Translations under genes and position numbers: made by a program
In this document: piece after piece, positions 28,523-38,211 of the stretch
Numbering within the stretch: position 1 is the stretch's first letter
How the letters are laid out: the number at the start of each line of letters is the position of its first letter
Assembly (NCBI RefSeq): GCF_025165815.1
Contig: NZ_JAFFZE010000004.1
Location: 372,001-436,000, forward strand
Direction: 5' to 3'
Origin: Actinophytocola gossypii
GTDB lineage: Bacteria > Actinomycetota > Actinomycetes > Mycobacteriales > Pseudonocardiaceae
DNA: 64,000 nt
Notes under the pieces: generated by a model
Databases searched by the model: none
What the model saw: the letters and a program-made list of their open reading frames with translations, nothing else
What the model was told of the DNA's origin: nothing

Positions 28523-29997
28523 AGGCGCTCGCGCTGGTGATGACGGCGACCCTGCTCACGCCGCCCACCCCGGCGGACGGTCCCGCCCCGCCCGACGACC
28601 CGTTCTTCGGCTACGACCGGCCGGCGACCTACGAGGTCCACGTCGCGCGGACCGAGGTGCCGGTGCGGGACGGCAGCCATCTGGCGTGCGACCTCCACCG
28701 GCCGGCGGACGCGGACGGAACGCCGGCGACCGGCCGGTTCCCGGTCATCGTCTACGACTACACCGCCTACGACGCGCTCGAACAGCTGGGTGAGGCGGCC
28801 CGGTTCTACGTGACCCGCGGGTACGTGGCGGCGGTGTGCAACGCGCGCGGCTCCGGCGACTCCCCCGGCCACCTCGACCCGTTCGGCCCACAGGAGCAGC
28901 GCGACAACTACGACCTCATCGAATGGCTCGGCGTCCAGCCGTGGTCGAACGGCCGGGTCGGGCAGATGGGTCTGAGCTACGGCGGCCACTCGACGCTCCT
29001 GGTCGCGGTGAACAAGCCGCCGCACCTGGCCGCGATCATCCCGGTCGACGGGATCAGCGACTGGTACGAGAACACCATCTACCGTGGCGGCATCTACTCC
29101 GCGCGCATCCGGGAGTGGCAACGGAACACCGCGCCGGACACGCTCGTCACGTACGCGGAGCACCCGCTGTACGACGACTTCTGGCGCGCCAGGAGCGTCA
29201 AGGCGCGGTGGTCGGACCTCGACGTGCCGACGCTCGAGGTCGCCGGCTGGTACGACCGGTACCGCGACGGCATGGTGCGGAACTTCCTGGCCCGCCAGGA
29301 CAACGTGTGGCTGGTGGCCGGGCCGTGGGAGCACGGCTGGCCGGCCGGTCAGTACGCGGACATCGGCACCGGCGGGTTCCTGGCGTGGTGGGACCACTGG
29401 CTCGCCGGGCGGCCTGCTCCCCTGCCCGCCAAGAAGGTCACGTCGTTCGAGACCCCCGACGGCGGCTGGCACCAGTACGACGAATGGCCGCCCGGCGACA
29501 CCCGCCGGCTGTCGTTCGCCAGGGACGGTGAGCTGAAGCCGGGCGGCATCCGCCCGATCCGGGCCAGCTACGAGGTGAACACCGACGAGGGCCCGCGCAC
29601 GCCCGGCGAGGGGCTCGAGTTCCGCACCCGCCCGCTGCGGCACGACCTGGTCCTGGCGGGCGGCGTCGAGGCGACGATCCGCGCGGCCTTCCCGGCGACC
29701 GACGGCGCGCTCGCCGTGATCGTCGACGACGTCGCCCCGGACGGCACCCGGACGCGGGTCACCAACGGCTGGTTGAGGGCAAGCCACCGGTTCGGCCACG
29801 AACGAGCGGTTCCCGTCCGCCCTGGCGTCGGCTACGAGCTGGACGTCCACCTGTGGCCCACCCACCGCCGCGTGGCCGCCGGCCACCACCTGGAGGTCAC
29901 CGTCGCGAGCGACGACTACCCGGAGATCGACTCCGACGCCCCACCCGGACGGGTCACGATCACCGGCGGCACGATCGAGATCACGACCACACGGTGA
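28519..29997 (+). CDS. CocE/NonD-family hydrolase (X-Pro dipeptidyl-peptidase S15 type)
   Basis: A 492-residue serine hydrolase. The alpha/beta core has the oxyanion region IVYDYTAYDA, the nucleophile elbow GLSYGG (Ser153), a likely Asp in VAGWYDRYRDG and His in GPWEHGW. The C-terminal jelly-roll domain (from about 330) includes HHLEVTVASDDYPEIDSD, typical of cocaine esterase-type proteins. A weak hydrophobic N-terminus may be a signal peptide. Last gene of the LysR-controlled operon; it may release an acid or alcohol from an ester taken up by the cell. Confidence 0.88.
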   Translation: MKALALVMTATLLTPPTPADGPAPPDDPFFGYDRPATYEVHVARTEVPVRDGSHLACDLHRPADADGTPATGRFPVIVYDYTAYDALEQLGEAARFYVTRGYVAAVCNARGSGDSPGHLDPFGPQEQRDNYDLIEWLGVQPWSNGRVGQMGLSYGGHSTLLVAVNKPPHLAAIIPVDGISDWYENTIYRGGIYSARIREWQRNTAPDTLVTYAEHPLYDDFWRARSVKARWSDLDVPTLEVAGWYDRYRDGMVRNFLARQDNVWLVAGPWEHGWPAGQYADIGTGGFLAWWDHWLAGRPAPLPAKKVTSFETPDGGWHQYDEWPPGDTRRLSFARDGELKPGGIRPIRASYEVNTDEGPRTPGEGLEFRTRPLRHDLVLAGGVEATIRAAFPATDGALAVIVDDVAPDGTRTRVTNGWLRASHRFGHERAVPVRPGVGYELDVHLWPTHRRVAAGHHLEVTVASDDYPEIDSDAPPGRVTITGGTIEITTTR

Positions 29998-30001
29998 GGC
30001 G

Positions 30002-30033
30002 CCGGGGCCGGCGGGTGGTGCCGCCGGCCCCGG
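30002..30033. terminator. Bidirectional hairpin terminator
   Basis: A perfect 13-bp GC-rich stem (30002-30014 with 30021-30033) and a GTGGTG loop lie between the convergent CocE-type hydrolase and S8 protease genes, five bases from each stop region. Confidence 0.88.
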
Positions 30034-30038
30034 TTCGC

Positions 30039-33000
30039 TCAGTCGAGCTGGTACGCCCGGACGATCGTCTGCGTCAGGGTGTTGCCGTCCACATCGGACA
30101 CCTTGGTCCGCAGGGAGGCGTAGCCGTCCCGAGGGTGGCGCACGGTGACCCGCCAGTGGTCGTGGTCGCGCCGGACCTTCGCCGGACGCCACGTCGCGCC
30201 GTCGTCGTAGGACACCTCCACCGCCACCGAAGTCACCTCGGTCGGGCCGTCCTGCCGCTCCACGTACACCGGGAAGGAGAACCGCCGGCCACCTGGCGCC
30301 CGGTTGCGCACGTCCACCGCCGGGTCGAAGCGGGCGGTCAGCATCGGCAGCGCCTTGCCCTCACCGGCCGACGAGGAGCGGAACGCCCACTCCGCGGTGA
30401 CCACCGTGGACAGCGGCCAGGTGTCGCCGGACTGCCGCGCGTCGGCCACCACCCGGTAGGACGACGGCTCGTCCGGCACCGGGTACTCGACGAAATCGGT
30501 GACCGGGGAGGTGCCGAGCGCCGTGCCGTCCCGGTACACGGTGACCGAACCGGTGGCGTCGCTGAACGTGTCGACCATCCGTGGCCGGCCGGCCGCGTCA
30601 CCGTACATCGGCACCTTGGCGCTGAGCAGCCCGTCGTCGCGCCAGGACCACGGGTGCGGGTCCTCGAGCAGATTGTTCCGCGTGGTGCCGCGCAGGGTCG
30701 GCCCGACCACGGCCTTGTTCCAGACGATCCGGGTGGGCGGCCGGTTGGCGGCGAGAGTCGCGGTGTCGGTCAGGTTGTACGGACCGGTGGTCCACAGCAG
30801 GTTCCAGTCCCCTGGGGTGAAGTACTCCACCCGTGCCTGCTGGGACGCCGTCCGCGCGACCAACCCGGTGCCGACCCAGGTGCCGAACAGTTCGCCGAAC
30901 GCGCTGAACCCGGCCACGTTCGGCGCGTTGTCGTGGTAGACGGCACGCATGGTGGCGAGATCCTCGGTCCTCGGCCGGTAGGTGACCGGGCCGGTGACCT
31001 GTCGCTGGACGCCGTGGACCAGCTCGTAGCGCAGGTCGGTCGTCTCACGGCTGGCGTAGTCGACCACGGTCTCGCCGCGCTTGACCAGTTCGACCAGCCG
31101 GTCCACGGTGCCGTCGCCGTCGGCGTAGAAGGCCGGCACCGGCTCCTCTTCGACCGGGTCGGGTGGCAGCGGTTCGGCGCCCTGGTCGACGAACCGGATC
31201 ATGGCCAGCTTGCCGCCCGCCTCGGCGATGTTGACGCCGCGCCGCAGCCACTCGTCCCGGCCGAGGTGCGGGTCGAACTCGATCACCACGAGCTTGCCCT
31301 CGGCGTCGATCTTCGCGAGGTCCTCGGGGGTGCCCGAGCCGCCGTAGACCGCGGTGAGCGCGGTCTGCTCGGTCGGCGGCGTGCCGTACAGCACCTGGAG
31401 GTTGACGTCGAACGGCTCACCGTCGTCGGCCACCAGCTCCAGCGCGGGCTCGGTGGCCCGGCGGCCGTGCGCGAGTGCGTAGTCGTCCGACGCGGTGCCC
31501 GGCAGGGTCGCCGCGTATATCGCCTCGAACCGCGCGTCACCACTGACGCCGAGCCCGGTCGTGCAGTCGCACGCCGCCACCCGGGACAGGACGTCGATCG
31601 CGTGGGACCCGCCACTCGCGTCCGGGTCGTCCGGTTCGGCGACGACCGGGTGACCGATCCGGGCGTCGAACACCTGGGTGACGTCCCGGTCCAGGGTCAG
31701 CTCGGGGTGGCTGATCACCGAGTACGACGGACTCTCGCCCGGAACCGCCGTGTTGATCGCGGCGTGTACGGCGTACCGGCCACGGGGCAGGGAGACCGAC
31801 ACGGCCACGAACCCGAAGTACACCTCACCGGACTCCAGGTCGACGACGATCAGGAGGGTTCGCCCGTCCTGCGCGGGTACGGCACCGGTGCGGTCCAGCA
31901 TCGTCGCCGAGAGCGTGTACCGCTCCTCCTGCTGGTACACCGAGATCGCGGTCCGGGTGCGGACCGCGCCGGCGGCGTCGGCGGCGTCGGCGGCGACGAG
32001 CACGCCGGAGTAGGTCCCGGTCCGGTCCTGCGCGGTGACCGTGACCTCGACCGGCACGCTCCCGCCGGCCGGCACGGTCACGCCGTCCTCGGCCAGGGTG
32101 AGCAGTCCGGCCGGGGCGGGCTCGCCGTTCTCGTCGACCAGGTCGGCGCGCAACGCGAGGGTGACCGGGGTGTCGCCGGTGTTGGTCCAGGTGACCGTCC
32201 GGCGCTCCTGCGACCCGCTGTTCGGCCAGGGCAGGTACGCAGACACGGCGGCGGTGGCGACGACCGGGGTCGCGGTCGCCCGGTCCAGGTCGAGCCGGCC
32301 GGCGCCGACCTGGTACACCCCGGCGTCCGGTACCTCCCGCGCGCTGCTGACCAGGGCCGACTTCAGGGTGGACCCGGTCCAGTCCGGGTGCCGCTGGGCC
32401 AGGACCGCCGCCGCCGCGGCCACGTGCGGAGCCGCCATCGACGTGCCGTCGAGACTCTGGTAGCCGTCGCCGACCGGCTCGCCCAGGGGCGGCACACCGG
32501 CGGGCCGGGCCGCCACGATCGCCCCGCCCGGCGCGCTGATCTCGGGCTTGGCCGCCCCGTCCCCGAGGCGCGGGCCGCGGCTGGAGAACGGGCTCGGCTC
32601 GTCGCTCTTGGAGACGCTGCCGACGGTGAGCGCGTCGTCCGCGGTCGCCGGGGAGGCCACCGTCCGGTCCCCGCCGAAGTTGCCGGCGGCGATCACGAAC
32701 AGCGTCCCGTACTCGCGGCTGAGCGTGTTCACCGCGAGCGACATCGGGTCCTGGCCGTCGGTGGGGTCGCTGCCCAGGCTCATGTTGACGACCTTCGCGC
32801 CGGATTCCGCCGCCGCCCAGCGCATCCCGGCGAGCACGCCGTCGGCGGTGCCCCAGCCGGTGTCGTCGAGCACCTTGCCGACCGCGAGTTCGACGTCCGG
32901 CGCCACGCCCCGGTACCGCCCGCCCGAGGCGGCGCCGGTACCGGTGATGATCGACGCGACGTGGGTGCCGTGCCCGTGCCCGTCCTCGACCCCGCCCGTT

Positions 33001-33746
33001 CCGGTGAAGTCCTTGCCGACCACGGTCTTGCCGGCCAGGTCAGGGTGGTCGGTGTCGATCCCGGAGTCCAGCACGGCGACCCGCACCCCGGACCCGGTCA
33101 GCCCGCGCTCCCAGGCCGCCGGCGCGCCGACCTGCGGCACGCTCTGCTCCAGGGTGGCGCGGACCCGCTTGTTCAACCAGACCCGGCGCACCCCGGCCGC
33201 GCCGCGGGCGGTGGGCTCGGTCAGCTCGTCGAAGAAGACCGAGGTGTCGTCCTTGTCCTGGTCCAGCGCCGTCAGGTCGAGGTCCGGCAGCGTCCGGCGC
33301 ACCGTGGCGCCCGGCACCTCGGCCATGACACCGGCACTGGCGCCGGTGTACTCGACCAGCAGCGGCACCTCGTCGGTGTGCGCGTCGTCGTAGCGCTGCC
33401 GGACCAGCCCGGTGACGTTGAACAGTTCGCGGTCCAGCACGCCCCTGCTCAGCAGCGGGGCGGCGTCGCCTGGCACGACGTACCAGTCGCCGTCGTGCCA
33501 GTACTTCTGGAACGGCACAGCGTGGCCGCGCGGCGCGGGCTCGATCCGCAGCGGAGCCGACGGGCCGCTCCCCCACAGCTCCACCCGGTCCCCGCTGACC
33601 AGCGTCACCGAGACGGGCTCACCCCGGCCCGCGGTGGCGTCCGGTTGGGCCACCGCCCCCGGACCCACCGCGGTGACCATGCTCGCGGCCAGTGCGGCCG
33701 CCAGTACGGCCACCGCTCCACCACGCCGGAAATGTCGTCGCCCCAC
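30039..33746 (-). CDS. Large secreted subtilisin-like serine protease (S8)
   Basis: A 1235-residue exported protease. A signal peptide (to about residue 34) and a propeptide-like region precede the S8 domain (about 205-490) with the full triad: Asp227 (VAVLDSGID), His259 (HGHGTHVAS) and Ser436 (LDGTSMAAPH), plus oxyanion Asn356. The long C-terminus (about 500-1235) holds beta-sandwich segments and no recognisable anchor. GTG at 33746 with GGAG upstream is the start. It resembles the very large extracellular S8 proteases of actinomycetes that digest proteins outside the cell. Confidence 0.93.
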   Translation of the reverse strand: MGRRHFRRGGAVAVLAAALAASMVTAVGPGAVAQPDATAGRGEPVSVTLVSGDRVELWGSGPSAPLRIEPAPRGHAVPFQKYWHDGDWYVVPGDAAPLLSRGVLDRELFNVTGLVRQRYDDAHTDEVPLLVEYTGASAGVMAEVPGATVRRTLPDLDLTALDQDKDDTSVFFDELTEPTARGAAGVRRVWLNKRVRATLEQSVPQVGAPAAWERGLTGSGVRVAVLDSGIDTDHPDLAGKTVVGKDFTGTGGVEDGHGHGTHVASIITGTGAASGGRYRGVAPDVELAVGKVLDDTGWGTADGVLAGMRWAAAESGAKVVNMSLGSDPTDGQDPMSLAVNTLSREYGTLFVIAAGNFGGDRTVASPATADDALTVGSVSKSDEPSPFSSRGPRLGDGAAKPEISAPGGAIVAARPAGVPPLGEPVGDGYQSLDGTSMAAPHVAAAAAVLAQRHPDWTGSTLKSALVSSAREVPDAGVYQVGAGRLDLDRATATPVVATAAVSAYLPWPNSGSQERRTVTWTNTGDTPVTLALRADLVDENGEPAPAGLLTLAEDGVTVPAGGSVPVEVTVTAQDRTGTYSGVLVAADAADAAGAVRTRTAISVYQQEERYTLSATMLDRTGAVPAQDGRTLLIVVDLESGEVYFGFVAVSVSLPRGRYAVHAAINTAVPGESPSYSVISHPELTLDRDVTQVFDARIGHPVVAEPDDPDASGGSHAIDVLSRVAACDCTTGLGVSGDARFEAIYAATLPGTASDDYALAHGRRATEPALELVADDGEPFDVNLQVLYGTPPTEQTALTAVYGGSGTPEDLAKIDAEGKLVVIEFDPHLGRDEWLRRGVNIAEAGGKLAMIRFVDQGAEPLPPDPVEEEPVPAFYADGDGTVDRLVELVKRGETVVDYASRETTDLRYELVHGVQRQVTGPVTYRPRTEDLATMRAVYHDNAPNVAGFSAFGELFGTWVGTGLVARTASQQARVEYFTPGDWNLLWTTGPYNLTDTATLAANRPPTRIVWNKAVVGPTLRGTTRNNLLEDPHPWSWRDDGLLSAKVPMYGDAAGRPRMVDTFSDATGSVTVYRDGTALGTSPVTDFVEYPVPDEPSSYRVVADARQSGDTWPLSTVVTAEWAFRSSSAGEGKALPMLTARFDPAVDVRNRAPGGRRFSFPVYVERQDGPTEVTSVAVEVSYDDGATWRPAKVRRDHDHWRVTVRHPRDGYASLRTKVSDVDGNTLTQTIVRAYQLD

Positions 33747-33820
33747 CAGATCTCCTTCGAGTCGGGAATGCCGACCCTCCTACGCGGCGAGCCCGGCCCG
33801 CGTTGCGTGCCCGCGCGAAT

Positions 33821-33849
33821 TTGACAGCACGCACAGATAACCGTTATCC
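33821..33849 (+). promoter_or_regulatory. Leaderless promoter of the padR-ABC operon
   Basis: A consensus -35 TTGACA (33821-33826) is 17 bases from TTATCC (33844-33849). Transcription would start at or just before the GTG at 33857, and no ribosome binding site lies between, so a leaderless mRNA is likely. The -10 element lies inside a palindrome (33836-33848). Confidence 0.6.
33836..33848. promoter_or_regulatory. Palindrome overlapping the -10 element, probable PadR operator
   Basis: GATAAC-C-GTTATC, a perfect 13-bp palindrome covering most of the -10 region of the padR promoter. PadR-family repressors bind AT-rich dyads of this type and usually control their own operon. Confidence 0.65.
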
Positions 33850-33856
33850 ATATGCC

Positions 33857-34381
33857 GTGCAGGACGTCGTGCTGGCCATGCTGGCGAAGGAGCCGGCGCA
33901 CGGGTACGAGCTGCGCGGCCGGATGCGGGCCGCGCTCGGCCCGCTCGGCGAGACGATGAACGCCGGGCAGATCTACGTGACGCTGACCCGGCTGGCGAAG
34001 GCGGGACTAATCACCTCGGAACGGGCCGATGGCCTGCCGGACCGGCCGGACCGCCGGGTCCACGCACTGACCCCGGCCGGGCAGGAACGGGTCACGTCCT
34101 GGTTGACCGAGGTGAGTTGGCCGAAGCCGGACCTGACGGAGTTCCACCTCAAGCTGGTGGCCGCCGCCACCGCCCGGCTGGCCGATCCCGTGGCACTGGT
34201 CGACGCCCAGCGGCGCGAGGTCATGCGCCGGCTGCGGGACGCCCAGCGGACCGCGCTGGACAGGTCGATGGACCCGGTCGCCGGGTTGCTGATGGAGGGC
34301 GTGGTGCTGCGGTTGCGGGCCGACCTGGAGTGGCTGGAGGCGTGCGAGCGCATGTGGACCACGCGGAAGGCGGGCGGGTGA
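33857..34381 (+). CDS. PadR-family transcriptional regulator
   Basis: A 174-residue repressor. The N-terminal winged helix (residues 1-75) has the family opening [20 protein letters not shown] and [16 protein letters not shown], and residues 90-174 form the helical dimerisation domain. Start is GTG at 33857, immediately after the promoter. Its stop overlaps the ATPase start (GTGA). It probably represses the exporter genes that follow until their substrate binds. Confidence 0.92.
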   Translation: MQDVVLAMLAKEPAHGYELRGRMRAALGPLGETMNAGQIYVTLTRLAKAGLITSERADGLPDRPDRRVHALTPAGQERVTSWLTEVSWPKPDLTEFHLKLVAAATARLADPVALVDAQRREVMRRLRDAQRTALDRSMDPVAGLLMEGVVLRLRADLEWLEACERMWTTRKAGG

Positions 34382-35097
34382 CCGAGTCGGTGCTCCGCGC
34401 ACGGGGACTGACCAGGCGGTACGGCCGGGGTAGCGGAATGGTGCGTGCGGTCGACGAGGTCGACCTGTCCGTGCCGGCCGGAGAGTCGTTGGCGATCATG
34501 GGCCCGAGCGGCTGCGGCAAGTCCACCCTGCTGCACCTGCTGGGCGGCCTGCAACGTCCCACCGCGGGACGGGTGTGGCTGGCGGGCCGCCGGCTCGACA
34601 CGATGAGCGAACGGTCCCTGGCCCGGCTGCGGCGGGACAGCGTCGGGTTCGTCTTCCAGTCCTTCCACCTCATGGACGAGCTGACCGCGGTGGAGAACGT
34701 CGAACTGGCCGCGTTGCTGGCCGGGCGGTCACCCCGCCAGGCCCGGCGCCGTGCCGGCTACCTGCTGGACCGGGTCGGGCTCGCCGACCGCGCCGACCAC
34801 CTGCCCTCGGCGCTGTCCGGTGGCCAACGTCAGCGGGTGGCCGTCGCCCGCGCGCTGAGCAACGAGCCGCTCGTCGTGCTGGCCGACGAACCCACCGGCA
34901 ACCTGGACAGCGCCGCCACGCTGGAGATCCTGCGGCTGTTCGAGGACCTGCGCACCGAGGGACAGACCCTCGTGGTGGTCACCCACGACAGCCGCATCGC
35001 CGCGATCGCCGACCGGATGATCACCATGCGGGACGGGGCGTTCGCCGACGACAGCCGGCTCGCCGTCACCGCCCCCGTGCACGGCGGATGGCGTTGA
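34378..35097 (+). CDS. ABC exporter ATP-binding protein, LolD/MacB type
   Basis: A 239-residue ATPase: Walker [11 protein letters not shown]-loop [21 protein letters not shown], signature [15 protein letters not shown], Walker [14 protein letters not shown]-loop VVVTHDSR. The FQ.F.L...L...ENV pattern and TGNLDS mark the MacB/LolD/FtsE subfamily, partner of FtsX-type permeases. GTG at 34378 overlaps the padR stop. It energises the permease that follows one base later. Confidence 0.93.
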   Translation: MTESVLRARGLTRRYGRGSGMVRAVDEVDLSVPAGESLAIMGPSGCGKSTLLHLLGGLQRPTAGRVWLAGRRLDTMSERSLARLRRDSVGFVFQSFHLMDELTAVENVELAALLAGRSPRQARRRAGYLLDRVGLADRADHLPSALSGGQRQRVAVARALSNEPLVVLADEPTGNLDSAATLEILRLFEDLRTEGQTLVVVTHDSRIAAIADRMITMRDGAFADDSRLAVTAPVHGGWR

Positions 35098-35098
35098 C

Positions 35099-36880
35099 GT
35101 GGCCGGTCGCCTGCTGCTCGTGTGCCGGCTGCTGGTGCGGGACCTGCGCCGACGCCCGATCGAGACGATCCTGCTGGTGGTCGCCATCTCCGCCGCGACC
35201 GGCACGTTGACCCTCGGCCTCGCCCTCAACGACGTCGCCGACCGGCCGTACGAGCGGACCCGGGCCGCCACCGCCGGGCCGGACGTGGTGGCGCGGCCGC
35301 ACACCACCGGTCAGCGGGCGCTGGCCGCCCTCGCACCGCTGACCACCTCGGCCGGCGTCACCGGCCACAGTGGACCGTATCCGGTGGCGTTCCTGGTGAT
35401 GACGGCCCACGGCAGGACCGTGCACACCGTCGTCGAGGGCCGGGACACCGCGCCGGCGCGGGTCGACCGGCCCGTGGTGACCGAAGGCACCTGGGTCCGC
35501 CCCGGCGGCGTGGTCGTCGAACGCGCCTTCGCCGACGCCCTCGGCGTGCGCGCAGGCGACGAGGTCGGCGTCGACGGCCGCCGGCTGCGGGTGCTCGGCA
35601 CCGCGGTCACCACCGCCCGGCCCACGTATCCGTACGCGGGATGGATCGACCCGGACAGCGCGCTGGTCGAACGCGGCGGCCTGGTCTGGGTCCACCGCGC
35701 GGACATCGCAACACTCGCCGGTGCGCGGCCGCTGTCGTACACCCTGAACCTCGAGCTGGCCGACCCGGACGCCGGTGCGGCGTTCGTCGACTCGGCGACC
35801 ACGCTCCACGCCGGCGAGCTCAGCACCTGGCAGGGCATCGCCGAGCAGGACGGCAGGCTGGTCGCCGACGCGCGGGAGGCGTTGCTGGTCGGCAGCTGGC
35901 TGCTCGCCGCCCTCTCGATCGCCGGCGTCACCGGCGTCGTCGCGGGCCGGGTGGTCGGCAGGCGCCGCCGGGTCGGGTTGCTCAAGGCCGTCGGCGCCGG
36001 GCCCGCCATGGTCGCCGTCGTCCACCTCGCCGAGTACCTGGTGATCGGGCTCGCCGCCGCCGGCATCGGACTGGCCGCCGGCCTGCTCGCCGCACCCGCG
36101 CTGATCCGGCCCAGCGCCGGGCTCCTCGGCGTCGTCGACACCCGACCGCCCGCGTTGTCCACGGTGGTGGCGGCGGTGTCGCTCGCCGTCGTGATCGCCA
36201 CGGCGGCGACCCTGGTCCCGGTGGTGCGGGCCGCCTTCGCCAGTACCATCCACGCGCTGGCCGACGCCGCCACGCCGCCGAGACGCCGCCGGTGGCGCGT
36301 CCGGCTGTCCCGCCGGCTGCCCGTCACCCTGCTGATCGGGATCCGGGTCAACGCCCGCAGGCCGCGCCGCGCCAGGCTGGTCACGGTGAACACCCTGATC
36401 ACCACGACCGTGCTCGTCGCCGTGCTGATGAACCACGCGCAGGACGAGCCGTTCGATCTCGGCTACACCGACCTCGTCGACCCCAGGGCCGAACGGACCG
36501 ACCAGGCACTGCTCGTCCTCACCGTCGTGCTGGGCGTCCTCGCGCTCCTCAACGCCGTCGTCACCACCTGGACGGCGGTCCTCGACGCCCGGCGGCCGCT
36601 GGCCGTCGCGCGCACGCTCGGCGCCACGCCCGCGCAGGCCGGTCTGGGCCTCGGCGTGGCGCAACTGCTCCCCGCCATCCCCGGCGTCGCCGCCGGGATC
36701 CCGGTCGGCCTCGGGCTGTACACGATCGTCGGTCCCGGCGAACTCCGGTACCCACCCGACTCCTGGTTGCTCGCCACCGCACTCGGGGTCCTGCTCGTCG
36801 GCGCCGCGCTCACCGCGGTCCCCGCGATGGTCGCCGCACGACGTCCGGTCGCGGACGCCCTGGGGTCCACGCCGGCCTGA
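35099..36880 (+). CDS. FtsX-type ABC exporter permease
   Basis: A 593-residue membrane protein. Helix 1 is at residues 20-43, followed by a large extracytoplasmic domain (about 45-240), three helices (about 262-375), a basic loop, and three to four more helices (about 425-585). The duplicated FtsX-like cores and the REALLVGSWLLAALSIAGVTGVV region fit the MacB/FtsX superfamily. GTG at 35099 is the start. The cargo could be an antimicrobial, lipid or peptide; there is nothing specific to say which. Its stop is 1 bp from the stop of the convergent ligase gene. Confidence 0.88.
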   Translation: MAGRLLLVCRLLVRDLRRRPIETILLVVAISAATGTLTLGLALNDVADRPYERTRAATAGPDVVARPHTTGQRALAALAPLTTSAGVTGHSGPYPVAFLVMTAHGRTVHTVVEGRDTAPARVDRPVVTEGTWVRPGGVVVERAFADALGVRAGDEVGVDGRRLRVLGTAVTTARPTYPYAGWIDPDSALVERGGLVWVHRADIATLAGARPLSYTLNLELADPDAGAAFVDSATTLHAGELSTWQGIAEQDGRLVADAREALLVGSWLLAALSIAGVTGVVAGRVVGRRRRVGLLKAVGAGPAMVAVVHLAEYLVIGLAAAGIGLAAGLLAAPALIRPSAGLLGVVDTRPPALSTVVAAVSLAVVIATAATLVPVVRAAFASTIHALADAATPPRRRRWRVRLSRRLPVTLLIGIRVNARRPRRARLVTVNTLITTTVLVAVLMNHAQDEPFDLGYTDLVDPRAERTDQALLVLTVVLGVLALLNAVVTTWTAVLDARRPLAVARTLGATPAQAGLGLGVAQLLPAIPGVAAGIPVGLGLYTIVGPGELRYPPDSWLLATALGVLLVGAALTAVPAMVAARRPVADALGSTPA

Positions 36881-36881
36881 C

Positions 36882-38111
36882 TCACAGCACGCGGTGGTCG
36901 AACACGCGCTGGGTCTTGCGTTCGCTCCTCGGCAGCGAGCCGGGCTCGACGACCTCGACGCCGATCCGCAGGCCGACCTTGTCGCGCAGCCTGCGTTCCA
37001 GCTCGCCGGCGACGCTCCGGTCGTCGGCCTCCACCCGGACGGTGAGGCTGTCCCGGCCCGCGGCGTCCCGGTCCACGTGCGCCTGGAACTCCGGGCCGAC
37101 ACCCTCCAGGTCGGCCAGCACGGTGTCGACCTGCATCGGCAGGAAGATGACGCCGCGGACCTTGATCTGGTCGTCGGACCGGCCGCGGATCCGTCCGATG
37201 CGCGGGTACGGGCTGCCGCAGGGGCAGGGCTCCGCGTACAGGTGGGTCAGGTCCCGGGTGCGGTACCGGATCAGCGGGGTGGCCTCCTTGTACGGCGTGG
37301 TCACCACCAGCTCGCCCGGGGTGCCGGCGGGCACCGGCTCGAGCGTGTCCGGGTCGATGACCTCCACGTGGAAGTGGTCGGTCCAGACGTGGATGCCGTC
37401 GTGCCGTTCGCATTCCACGCCGACGCCGCCGCCCCACAGCTCGGTCAGCCCGTACAGGTCGAACGTCCGCACGCCGAGCAGCGACTCGATCCGCGTGCGG
37501 GTGGCCTCACCCCACCGTTCCGAGCCGGTGAGCGCGACCCGCAACGACAGCTCGGAGCGCAGGTCGCGCCGGGCGACCAGTTCCGCGAGCAGCACGGCGA
37601 ACGAGGAGGTGGCCCACAGCACGGTGCCGTCCAGCTCCCGCAACAGGTCAAGCTGCGTCTCGGTGTTGCCCGGACCGGTCGGCACGACCATCGCGCCCAG
37701 CCGCTCGATGCCGGACTGGAACCCGGTGCCGGCGGCCCACATCCCGTAGCCGACCGCGACCTGCACCCGGTCGTGCGGGGTCACCCCGGCGTACCGCAGG
37801 CACCGGGCCACCATCTCGGTCCAGTCCTCGACGTCGCGGGCGGTGTACGCGCAGATGGTGCGGCGTCCGGTGGTGCCGGTGGAGGCGTGCACCCGCACGA
37901 CCCGCTCGGCCGGCACGGCGGCGTAGTCCAGTACCGGCGTCTCCCTGATCTCGGCCTTGGTGGTGAACGGCAGCTTGGCCAGGTCCTCCGGTTCGGCGAT
38001 GTCCGCCGGCCGCACGCCGGCCGCGTCGAGCTTGTCGCGCAGGTACGCCGATCCGGACGTGACCCGCTCGAGCATCGCGCGCAGGGCGGCGGGATCCACC
38101 GGTGCCGTCAT
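36882..38111 (-). CDS. Phenylacetate-CoA ligase (PaaK)-like adenylating enzyme
   Basis: A 409-residue AMP-forming acyl-CoA ligase of the PaaK type. The P-loop is STGTTGRRT (about 77-85), the adenylate region reads LTGSERWGE and LYGLTELWG, and the characteristic late segment CPCGSPYPRIGRIRGRSDDQIKVRGV is present. Length is close to canonical PaaK. In a locus with aconitase-type and dioxygenase genes it may activate an aryl or small organic acid. On the minus strand after the dioxygenase gene (100-bp gap), so possibly co-transcribed. Confidence 0.88.
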   Translation of the reverse strand: MTAPVDPAALRAMLERVTSGSAYLRDKLDAAGVRPADIAEPEDLAKLPFTTKAEIRETPVLDYAAVPAERVVRVHASTGTTGRRTICAYTARDVEDWTEMVARCLRYAGVTPHDRVQVAVGYGMWAAGTGFQSGIERLGAMVVPTGPGNTETQLDLLRELDGTVLWATSSFAVLLAELVARRDLRSELSLRVALTGSERWGEATRTRIESLLGVRTFDLYGLTELWGGGVGVECERHDGIHVWTDHFHVEVIDPDTLEPVPAGTPGELVVTTPYKEATPLIRYRTRDLTHLYAEPCPCGSPYPRIGRIRGRSDDQIKVRGVIFLPMQVDTVLADLEGVGPEFQAHVDRDAAGRDSLTVRVEADDRSVAGELERRLRDKVGLRIGVEVVEPGSLPRSERKTQRVFDHRVL

Positions 38112-38211
38112 CTGTCCACCATCCCGTTCGTCGGTAGTCGCGCGGTCACGATACGCAGTCCCCGTGGCCGCGCGGTCCGGAGCAGCGCGCTGCGCCGGAT
38201 GACGCAGTGGC

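Noticed and set aside
29853-33824. A 1323-codon open frame on the plus strand
   Set aside because: It is antisense to the S8 protease gene, has arginine- and glycine-rich nonsense composition, and no motif. Long antisense frames are expected at this GC content.
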